Part shown: piece after piece, positions 1-5,203 of the stretch
Numbering within the stretch: the stretch's first letter is position 1
Layout: every line of letters starts with the position of its first letter
Source: Candidatus Muproteobacteria bacterium
GTDB taxonomy: Bacteria > Pseudomonadota > Gammaproteobacteria > Acidiferrobacterales > Sulfurifustaceae
Direction: 5' to 3'
DNA length: 5,203 nucleotides
Assembly (NCBI GenBank): GCA_023266455.1
Contig: JAHFQD010000158.1
Coordinates: forward strand, 1 to 5,203
Notes under the pieces: model-generated
What the model was told of the DNA's origin: nothing
What the model saw: only the letters and a program-made list of their open reading frames with translations
Database searches by the model: none
Translations under genes and position numbers: made by a program

Positions 1-632
1 GTCTGGATGATTTGATCAAAGAACGTCAGGCACTGATTCGTCGCGTCGAAGGCGCGACGACTTATCTAAAAGCGCTCGACGCCGATCGCCGCCGCTTGCG
101 CGAAGAGTTGGGCAAAGCGCGCAAGCATAGTTCGGTCGATGAGATCACCGGCCTTCCGAAGCGCGACATCTTCGTGCGCAATCTGGAATCCGAGGTCGGG
201 CGCGTGCGTCGTTACGGATTTTCGTTCGCCTTGGCGCTGATCGACGTCGACGGGTTTCGCGCCGTTAACGAAACGTATGGCCGCGAGGCCGGCGACGCGG
301 TGCTGCGCTGCTACGCCTCGGAGATTCTCTCCCGCTTCCGCGCCTACGATTTAGTCGCGCGCTACGGCGACGACGAATTCGCCATCTTGTTCCCGAACAC
401 CCAGAAAGACGGCGCCATGCGCGCCTTGGAAAAAGCGCAGAAGAACGTCAAAACCACATACTTCACCTATCAAGGACGCAGTCTGCGGTTGCCTTCGTTC
501 TCCAGCATCCTCACCGTATACGCGCAGGGTGAAAAACCCTCGCATCTACTGCGCCGCGTCGCCGAAGCCTTGGACCAGGCGCGGACAAACAACCGCGGAC
601 AGATCGTCGTTAGTTTGCCCAGCATTGCCTAA
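1..632 (+). CDS. GGDEF-domain protein, 3' part (divergent diguanylate cyclase)
   Basis: The frame is open to the left edge (complete codons from base 3), so the start is outside. A TTG at 12 is in frame but has no visible Shine-Dalgarno and lies inside what looks like a continuing coiled coil, so I do not take it as the start. Residues below count from that TTG. Residues 1-40 are charged and helical, probably a coiled-coil linker. Residues 41-200 form a GGDEF domain: DEITGLPKR at 43-51, the metal-binding Asp region LIDVDGF at 76-82, GREAGD at 90-95, and GDDEF at 119-123. The family normally makes cyclic di-GMP from two GTP. Here the second Gly of the signature is Asp, the usual GH of GHxxGD is GR, the Asn of GLxNR is Lys, and the late SxGVA segment reads SILTV. 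The inhibitory-site RxxD (RAYD, 110-113) is intact, five residues before the signature. Family is secure; catalytic activity is doubtful. The sensory or N-terminal part is not visible. Confidence 0.9.
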   Translation, partial: LDDLIKERQALIRRVEGATTYLKALDADRRRLREELGKARKHSSVDEITGLPKRDIFVRNLESEVGRVRRYGFSFALALIDVDGFRAVNETYGREAGDAVLRCYASEILSRFRAYDLVARYGDDEFAILFPNTQKDGAMRALEKAQKNVKTTYFTYQGRSLRLPSFSSILTVYAQGEKPSHLLRRVAEALDQARTNNRGQIVVSLPSIA

Positions 633-636
633 GTCG

Positions 637-657
637 TCGCGCGCGGTTCGCGCGCGA
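637..657. repeat. GC-rich inverted repeat (possible hairpin) after the GGDEF gene
   Basis: A 9-base perfect stem (637-645 pairing with 649-657, arms TCGCGCGCG and CGCGCGCGA) encloses a 3-base loop, starting 5 bases after the GGDEF stop codon. There is no T-run after it on either strand, so it is not a standard intrinsic terminator. It could slow or partly end transcription, or protect the 3' end of the mRNA. The alternating CG composition also makes a chance palindrome plausible. Confidence 0.4.
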
Positions 658-672
658 TCCCGCTTACTTGGG

Positions 673-678
673 TATCAT
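673..678 (+). promoter_or_regulatory. Weak -10-like element before the aldolase/dehydrogenase gene
   Basis: TATCAT matches the sigma-70 -10 consensus at five of six positions and lies 33 bases before the ATG at 712. There is no recognisable -35 box at the proper distance; that region is the GC-rich hairpin. The TG at 669-670 is one base off extended -10 spacing. No clear Shine-Dalgarno precedes the ATG either. This is a candidate only. Confidence 0.2.
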
Positions 679-711
679 TTCATCCCTCATCGATCAGAAA
701 CGGCGTTTTAA

Positions 712-2703
712 ATGTTGAATCTTTGGAAAGACGACGAAGCGTCGCATTTCGCGGGCGATCTCGGTTTACGCGTATATAGCTCGCGCCTGTTAGGCCGCGA
801 CAAATCGTTGGTGCTGCACGGCGGCGGCAACACATCGGTCAAGATCGAGGGAAAAAATATTTTCGGTCGCGCCGAAACGGTTTTGTACGTCAAAGGCAGC
901 GGTTGGGATTTGGAACATATCGAAGCAGCCGGATTTTCGCCGGTGCGGCTTGATCACTGCGTCGAACTCGCCAAACTTGCGGCGTTGAGCGACCCGCAGA
1001 TGGTGAACGAGCTGCGTACGCATATGTTGCGCGCGGATGCGCCGACGCCGTCAGTGGAAGCGATTCTGCACGGCATCTTGCCGTATAAATACGTCGATCA
1101 CACGCATGCCGACGCCGTCATCACGCTAACCAACACGCCGGACGGCGAACGCCGTATCCGCGAATTGTATGGCGATTCGGTAGTGGTCATTCCCTACGTT
1201 ATGCCCGGCTTCGATCTCGCGCGTTTATGCGCGCAGTTGTTTCCGCGCGATGCGCGGCCAAACACCATTGGCATGGTTTTGATGAATCACGGTATTTTTT
1301 CTTTTGGCGCCACCGCCAAGGAATCTTACGATCGCATGATCGACCTGGTCGCGCGCGCCGAAGATGCGATCAAGCGCGCCGGTGCTTGGCAGATTTCCTC
1401 CCAACCTAATGCTCCTGCGCGTGTGGAAAAGGCGAGCGACGTCGCATTACGGCGCGACATCGCGGCGTTGCGACGTGATATTTCGAATATAAGCGGCGCA
1501 CCAATGATCGTGGCGACGCATCGAGATCCGGCGAGCGCGGCCTTCGCCCAACGTCCCGACATCGCGACAATCTCGCGCCAAGGTCCGGCGACGCCGGACC
1601 ACGTGATCCGCACTAAACGCCTGCCCTTGGTCGGTCGCGACATCGGCGAATACGTGAAAGAGTATGAAAGCTATTTCGCCGCGCACGCTTCGAGCACGCG
1701 CGAGCCGAAGACCATGCTCGACGCCGCACCACGGGTCGTGATCGACGCCGAATTCGGCGTGTGCACCGCCGGGCGTAGCGCCAAGGACGCGCGGATCGTG
1801 TTCGATATCTACGAACACACGATGGAAATCGTGCAGCGTGCAGATAAGCTCGGTGGTTGGCGTGCGTTATCGCCGAAAGATATTTTCGACGTCGAGTATT
1901 GGGATCTCGAGCAAGCCAAACTGAAACGCGCCGGTAAGACACCGGCGTTCGCCGGCGAGATCGTATTGGTGACGGGCGCGGCTTCCGGTATCGGCAAAGC
2001 CTGCGTGCAAAGCTTGCTCGCGCGCGGCGCGGCAGTGGTCGGTATAGATATCGATCGTGCCGTCGAGACCTTACATACGCGTCCGGATTACCAAGGCATC
2101 GCTTGCGATGTCACCGACGAAGCGCAACTCATCGCAGCGCTCGAAGTCGGTGTGCGCACCTTCGGTGGCCTCGACATGCTGGTGCTGAACGCCGGCGTGT
2201 TTCCCGCCGGCACGCGCATCGAATCGCTTCAAACCTTGGAATGGGAACGCGTGCTGCGCGTAAATCTCGATTCGAATTTGGTGTTGCTGCGCGAAGCGCA
2301 TCCGTTGCTCAAGCTCGCGCCGCGCGGCGGACGCGTGGTCGTGGTGGGTTCGAAGAACGTATCTGCGCCCGGTCCGGGTGCGGCGGCGTACTCGGCGTCG
2401 AAGGCGGCGCTCAATCAATTGGCCCGTGTGGCGGCGCTCGAATGGGGCGGCGACGGCATTCGCATCAACACTGTGCATCCGAACGCAGTGTTCGACACCG
2501 GCATTTGGACCGAGGAAGTGTTAGCGGCGCGCGCCAAACATTACGGCATGAGCGTCGAAGCGTATAAGAAGAACAACGTGTTGCGCGTGGAAGTCACGAG
2601 CCGCGACGTCGCCGAACTCGCGGCCGAAATGTGCGGCCCGTTATTCGCCAAGACCACGGGGGCACAGGTGCCAGTGGACGGCGGTAACGAAAGAGTTATT
2701 TGA
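712..2703 (+). CDS. Bifunctional class II aldolase / short-chain dehydrogenase (RhaD/YuxG-like)
   Basis: This two-domain cytosolic enzyme has the architecture of bifunctional rhamnulose-1-phosphate aldolase/lactaldehyde dehydrogenases (COG3347 type). Residues about 10-225 are the class II aldolase domain, with likely metal ligands His130 and His132 (HTH) and His193 (MNHG), and the acidic catalytic residue Glu116 (PSVEA). Residues about 240-410 are the family's linker region, including TPDHVIRTKRLPLVGRD (294-310). Residues about 414-663 are an SDR domain: TGAASGIG at 421-428, Asp446 at the end of the second strand (suggesting NAD rather than NADP), NAG at 493-495, and an apparent catalytic set Asn518, Ser547, Tyr560, Lys564 (YSASK), with the usual 13-residue Ser-Tyr spacing. 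Known relatives split a sugar or polyol phosphate and oxidise or reduce the aldehyde product. Length is near the family norm and all key residues seem present, so it is probably active. The ATG is chosen because the MLNLWKDDEA opening fits the family, although no good ribosome site is visible. No kinase, isomerase or sugar transporter lies nearby, so the substrate is open and I give no symbol. Confidence 0.93.
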   Translation: MLNLWKDDEASHFAGDLGLRVYSSRLLGRDKSLVLHGGGNTSVKIEGKNIFGRAETVLYVKGSGWDLEHIEAAGFSPVRLDHCVELAKLAALSDPQMVNELRTHMLRADAPTPSVEAILHGILPYKYVDHTHADAVITLTNTPDGERRIRELYGDSVVVIPYVMPGFDLARLCAQLFPRDARPNTIGMVLMNHGIFSFGATAKESYDRMIDLVARAEDAIKRAGAWQISSQPNAPARVEKASDVALRRDIAALRRDISNISGAPMIVATHRDPASAAFAQRPDIATISRQGPATPDHVIRTKRLPLVGRDIGEYVKEYESYFAAHASSTREPKTMLDAAPRVVIDAEFGVCTAGRSAKDARIVFDIYEHTMEIVQRADKLGGWRALSPKDIFDVEYWDLEQAKLKRAGKTPAFAGEIVLVTGAASGIGKACVQSLLARGAAVVGIDIDRAVETLHTRPDYQGIACDVTDEAQLIAALEVGVRTFGGLDMLVLNAGVFPAGTRIESLQTLEWERVLRVNLDSNLVLLREAHPLLKLAPRGGRVVVVGSKNVSAPGPGAAAYSASKAALNQLARVAALEWGGDGIRINTVHPNAVFDTGIWTEEVLAARAKHYGMSVEAYKKNNVLRVEVTSRDVAELAAEMCGPLFAKTTGAQVPVDGGNERVI

Positions 2704-3993
2704 TCAAAAGCTGTAGCGCAGTTCGGAAAAATATCCTTGATTGCTTTTCAACTGACCGAAAGGCGTATTGTCCGGGCCGCGATAGAATTCGGCACCGACG
2801 GTTAGTTTCATGCTATCGGTAAAGGCGTAAGTCACCAGCGGACGTAAATAGGAATTCGTGCGCCGGAAGTTCACGAACACCAGCACTTCGGCTTCGAGCG
2901 TATCGTTAAACCATTTGTTGCTCACGCGTGAACTCAACCCGTAGCTCGTGCGATCCTGTTGGCCTAAGTTGATGGCGTTCTGCGTTGCCGCGAAACGCGT
3001 CGTCGGATCGGCCACGTCCGATGGGTCAGTGTAATGCTGCACCCAGCGTCCGACGAGTTGCAGATTCACATTGAGATTGTCCAAGAACGTGCGATCGACG
3101 CCGGCGACGGCGTAGAGGTACGGATTGATCGCCACGGGATTGTTGCCATCGTTGTCCTCAGTGCGGAAGTAAGCGACTTCGGCGCGCATGCCGTAGCGCC
3201 CAAAGTTGCGCGCCATGTCGGCGCCCAATACATCGATCTCGGGATAGTGCAATTCCAAACCGGCCGCGCCCGGCCGGATTTCCGGCAATAGGTTGTAGCC
3301 GTGAAAATAGCTTATCGACCAGTCGACGCCGTCGCCGGTTTTGTTGAGTTTCACCGCCGCTTCGCTATTACGCAGCGAATGCGCCGGCCGGACGTCACGC
3401 ATACCGAGCCCCGCCGGCAGTGGGAATTTCGACGGCTCGAAAAACGGCGTGGTGAAGAACGTCAACGTGTGCGCAGTCGTCAGAAAATAATCCAACCTCG
3501 CCGCCGTGGTGCCGAAGCGCTGATCGTCTTCGAACGGCAGCATGACGGTGTAGTCGTGCGGCGTGAGGTTGTCCGTCGGATTTAATCCGTCGCCGCGGCC
3601 CCAGGCGACGATCTGGCGGCCGAGGCGCAGATCGGCATGTTCATAGTGCACCGTCGCGTAGCCTTCGAGTAATTTGCTGTGCGTCTCGCCGCTGTCGCCG
3701 ATATCAGGATTGGTCAGCCGGGCTTCGATTTTCCCGTCCAGAGTTTTGTCCAGCGTTGGCAGCCATTTCAGTTGCGTCGTGCCGCCGATGAAATTGACTT
3801 CGTCGTCCAAACTTTTCGAAGAGCGGAAATAATCGAGACGTAGCGCACCGGTGAGCGGTTGCTCCCGCAACGTCGACCAGAAGCCGTGTTCGGACGGCTC
3901 CGCTGGTTGTTCCGTGGAAGAATTAGCTGGATCTTGGCCCCAGGCGGGGAGCGCCGCCAGTGCCGCGATCCCTATCCACGTGCGTCGCCTCAT
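2704..3993 (-). CDS. Outer-membrane beta-barrel protein, last gene of the RND/LolA-like operon
   Basis: The 429-residue precursor starts with a basic MRRR, a hydrophobic stretch to about residue 17, and a likely signal peptidase I site near AWG-Q (19/20). A Pro/Ser/Glu-rich linker follows (about 21-36). The rest alternates polar and hydrophobic residues in strand-like blocks and ends in YSF with a C-terminal Phe, the classic outer-membrane barrel insertion signal. The most distinctive block is GRQIVAWGRGDGLNPTDNL (125-143), which resembles the GRQ...WG...NP.D pattern of DUF1302-like barrels; I make that assignment from pattern only. The start ATG overlaps the stop of the LolA-like gene by four bases (ATGA at 3990-3993), with only a weak GAG-type ribosome site, suggesting translational coupling. 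The likely role is the outer-membrane end of a transport or lipid-delivery route formed with its two upstream neighbours. Barrel identity is strong; cargo and direction are unknown. Confidence 0.85.
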   Translation of the reverse strand: MRRRTWIGIAALAALPAWGQDPANSSTEQPAEPSEHGFWSTLREQPLTGALRLDYFRSSKSLDDEVNFIGGTTQLKWLPTLDKTLDGKIEARLTNPDIGDSGETHSKLLEGYATVHYEHADLRLGRQIVAWGRGDGLNPTDNLTPHDYTVMLPFEDDQRFGTTAARLDYFLTTAHTLTFFTTPFFEPSKFPLPAGLGMRDVRPAHSLRNSEAAVKLNKTGDGVDWSISYFHGYNLLPEIRPGAAGLELHYPEIDVLGADMARNFGRYGMRAEVAYFRTEDNDGNNPVAINPYLYAVAGVDRTFLDNLNVNLQLVGRWVQHYTDPSDVADPTTRFAATQNAINLGQQDRTSYGLSSRVSNKWFNDTLEAEVLVFVNFRRTNSYLRPLVTYAFTDSMKLTVGAEFYRGPDNTPFGQLKSNQGYFSELRYSF

Positions 3994-4799
3994 TCGCGCT
4001 CGATGCTGCGCACCGTGAAGACGGCGTCGGCGACGGGAATGCCGGCGTCGATTTTGTCGAAGTTCAAAACGGTTTTATGTCCCGTTTGATGATTCACCAT
4101 CTCGCGGTGCAGCGCGAGCCAACGCTTGGTGTCGGGTTCGATCAATTTGTGATTGGAAGAGGTTTGCGTTTTATATAAGCGCCCGCCGACGTCGTAGTAC
4201 TCGACCTTGATGTCGAGAAAATTGTCTTGGCGAATCCAGTTGATCTTTTTGCTGTAGCCGGTGTTGCGTTTCTCGGCCTCGTCTTTCGGCGTCGATTCGA
4301 TGACGTAGCAATCTTGTCCGTCGATTTTCTCGCTGCGCACCAGCGTGTGTTGATACGCGTCCACTTTCGGTAACAGGATGTCGCCGTAGGAAAAATCCGA
4401 TCCGACGAAACTGTCTTTCTTGTTATTGGCCACCAGACGGCGGCTTTTCTTCAGGGCTGGGAGATAAATCCATTGATCGTCGTCGCTGGCGCTGTGTTCA
4501 ATTTGGAGATAGGCCGTGCCCTTAATGTCGGCCGGCGTCAGGAATTTCACTACCAAACTTGAATCGACGCCGTTCGATTGAAGCTTGGACAGCGTTTCGC
4601 TTTTGCGCTCGCGCTGCTGACCTTTGTCATTGATGAGCAGCAGCGTCGATTCGCTTTTAAAAGCCTTGATCTTGGTGACGTAGAAATTTTTTTCCATGAC
4701 GTCGCGCGCACTCAGGTTCGTTGGCCCAGTGCCGAATGCGGCGGCGCCGGTGAAACCCAGTACCAAGCCGATCAAGGCAATGGTGATTTTCCGATTCAT
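3990..4799 (-). CDS. Periplasmic LolA-like protein (outer membrane lipoprotein-sorting family)
   Basis: The 269-residue precursor has an N-terminal signal peptide (MNRK, then a hydrophobic core at about 6-21, cleavage probably near residues 21-23) and no lipobox Cys, so the mature protein should be soluble in the periplasm. Recognisable family blocks are FLTPADIKGTAYLQI (86-100), DDQWIYLPALKKSRRL (107-122) and FVGSDFSYGD (131-140), which match the LolA-like family usually annotated 'outer membrane lipoprotein-sorting protein'. Such proteins fold as a curved beta sheet with a hydrophobic groove and are commonly encoded beside RND/MMPL pumps. It is distinct from true LolA, which is shorter. The start is well supported: GAAGGAG at 4807-4813 sits 7 bases before the ATG, and the ATG overlaps the RND stop codon. 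By inference it ferries a lipid-like molecule between the RND pump and the barrel protein. One Cys (164) remains in the mature chain. Confidence 0.9.
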   Translation of the reverse strand: MNRKITIALIGLVLGFTGAAAFGTGPTNLSARDVMEKNFYVTKIKAFKSESTLLLINDKGQQRERKSETLSKLQSNGVDSSLVVKFLTPADIKGTAYLQIEHSASDDDQWIYLPALKKSRRLVANNKKDSFVGSDFSYGDILLPKVDAYQHTLVRSEKIDGQDCYVIESTPKDEAEKRNTGYSKKINWIRQDNFLDIKVEYYDVGGRLYKTQTSSNHKLIEPDTKRWLALHREMVNHQTGHKTVLNFDKIDAGIPVADAVFTVRSIERE

Positions 4800-5203
4800 T
4801 TACTGACTCCTTCGAGCGAGGGTTGCGGTGTAGACCAGAGCTCGTGATTTTTACCGAATACGAAGCGCGGTTTGAAGAGCATCATCATCGCACGCAGGAA
4901 CACCAGCGCCGAGATCGAGCTGACGATCATGGTGGTGATGACCATGGTGGCGAGACGGATGTAAAAGCCGAAATCCGAGAACAGCAACACCGCGTAGCCA
5001 CCCGCCACCGAAAGCGCGACGAAGATGATGGCTTTACCGGAAGTCATCAAGGAGCGGCGCGTGGCCGCGGTGACGTCGCGCGTACGCTGGAGTTCCTCGC
5101 GGAAGCGGAAGAGCAAGTACAACTCGTAGTCTGCGCCGATGCCGATCGCCATGGCCGCGGTGGTGGCCGTGCCCATGTCGAGCGGTACGCCCATCCAACC
5201 CAT
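4796..5203 (-). CDS. RND/MMPL-family transporter, C-terminal fragment
   Basis: Only the last 135 residues are visible and the gene runs off the right edge; the Met codon at 5201-5203 is internal, not a start. Full-length family members are roughly 750-900 residues. The fragment has three hydrophobic helices, at about 10-31, 57-76 and 83-110, matching the final three membrane helices of an RND pump, followed by a short cytoplasmic tail. The first contains GIGADYELYLLFR (21-33); its Asp25-Tyr26 pair corresponds to the Asp-Tyr proton-relay dyad in helix 10 of MMPL proteins such as MmpL3. The arrangement therefore suggests a proton-driven inner-membrane transporter of hydrophobic cargo. It is the upstream gene of the operon, overlapping the LolA-like gene by four bases (ATGA, 4796-4799). 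The substrate-determining periplasmic loops are outside the window. Confidence 0.9.
   Translation of the reverse strand: MGWMGVPLDMGTATTAAMAIGIGADYELYLLFRFREELQRTRDVTAATRRSLMTSGKAIIFVALSVAGGYAVLLFSDFGFYIRLATMVITTMIVSSISALVFLRAMMMLFKPRFVFGKNHELWSTPQPSLEGVSK
4807..4813 (-). promoter_or_regulatory. Ribosome binding site of the LolA-like gene
   Basis: Read on the minus strand this is GAAGGAG, a strong Shine-Dalgarno match, 7 bases from the ATG at 4799. It lies within the last codons of the RND gene, so ribosomes can either reinitiate or load afresh. It decides the start of the LolA-like protein. Confidence 0.8.

Noticed and set aside
12..14. TTG as the true start of the GGDEF protein
   Set aside because: The frame is open to the window edge, no Shine-Dalgarno precedes it, and the helical linker appears to continue upstream.
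637..657. Intrinsic terminator
   Set aside because: The stem is strong but no T-run follows on either strand, so it is kept only as an inverted repeat.
1447..1942. Minus-strand open frames opposite the aldolase/dehydrogenase linker
   Set aside because: Composition is dominated by Arg, Ala and His with no motif, and the plus-strand frame carries recognisable family sequence throughout.
2071..2478. 135-residue minus-strand open frame opposite the SDR domain
   Set aside because: No domain or ribosome site; antisense to conserved catalytic motifs, so an artefact of codon bias.
2103..2567. 154-residue plus-strand open frame inside the dehydrogenase domain
   Set aside because: It is Arg/His/Ser-rich, lacks any recognisable domain and overlaps a region with clear SDR motifs; an out-of-frame shadow of GC-rich coding sequence.
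712..2703. Naming the aldolase/dehydrogenase rhaD
   Set aside because: The architecture matches, but no rhamnose genes are nearby and the substrate cannot be read from the sequence.
3034..3585. Two plus-strand open frames antisense to the barrel gene
   Set aside because: No recognisable product or start signals, and the minus-strand reading has a signal peptide, strand pattern and terminal Phe.
5201..5203. ATG at the right edge as the start of the RND gene
   Set aside because: The protein would hold only three of the usual twelve membrane helices; the Met is internal and the gene continues outside.

Overview
The window is a moderately GC-rich, densely packed bacterial segment. The encoded proteins (outer-membrane beta-barrel, periplasmic carrier, RND pump, GGDEF signalling protein) point to a Gram-negative organism, most likely a proteobacterium. 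A gammaproteobacterium is my guess from the style of the GGDEF protein, but the sequence alone does not prove it. No RNA gene, insertion sequence, CRISPR array or phage-like gene is visible.

Layout. The left end (1-632, + strand) is the 3' part of a GGDEF-domain gene whose start lies outside the window. A 79-base gap follows, with a strong GC-rich hairpin and only a weak promoter candidate. Next, on the + strand, is a 663-residue two-domain enzyme (712-2703): a class II aldolase head joined to a short-chain dehydrogenase tail, the RhaD/YuxG-like architecture. Its stop codon directly abuts the stop codon of the convergent gene on the - strand.

The right half (2704-5203, - strand) is an operon read right to left: the C-terminal end of an RND/MMPL-type inner-membrane transporter, a periplasmic LolA-like 'outer membrane lipoprotein-sorting' family protein, and an outer-membrane beta-barrel protein. 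Both junctions are 4-base ATGA overlaps, so the three products are probably made in a coupled way. Together they have the parts of a trans-envelope route for a lipid or other hydrophobic cargo: inner-membrane pump, periplasmic carrier, outer-membrane barrel. The cargo and direction are not readable from this sequence. This operon is the most interesting item in the window.

The GGDEF protein has several departures from the catalytic consensus (GDDEF in place of GGDEF) but keeps the inhibitory-site RxxD, so it may sense rather than make cyclic di-GMP. I see no functional link between the GGDEF gene, the aldolase/dehydrogenase and the transport operon beyond proximity.
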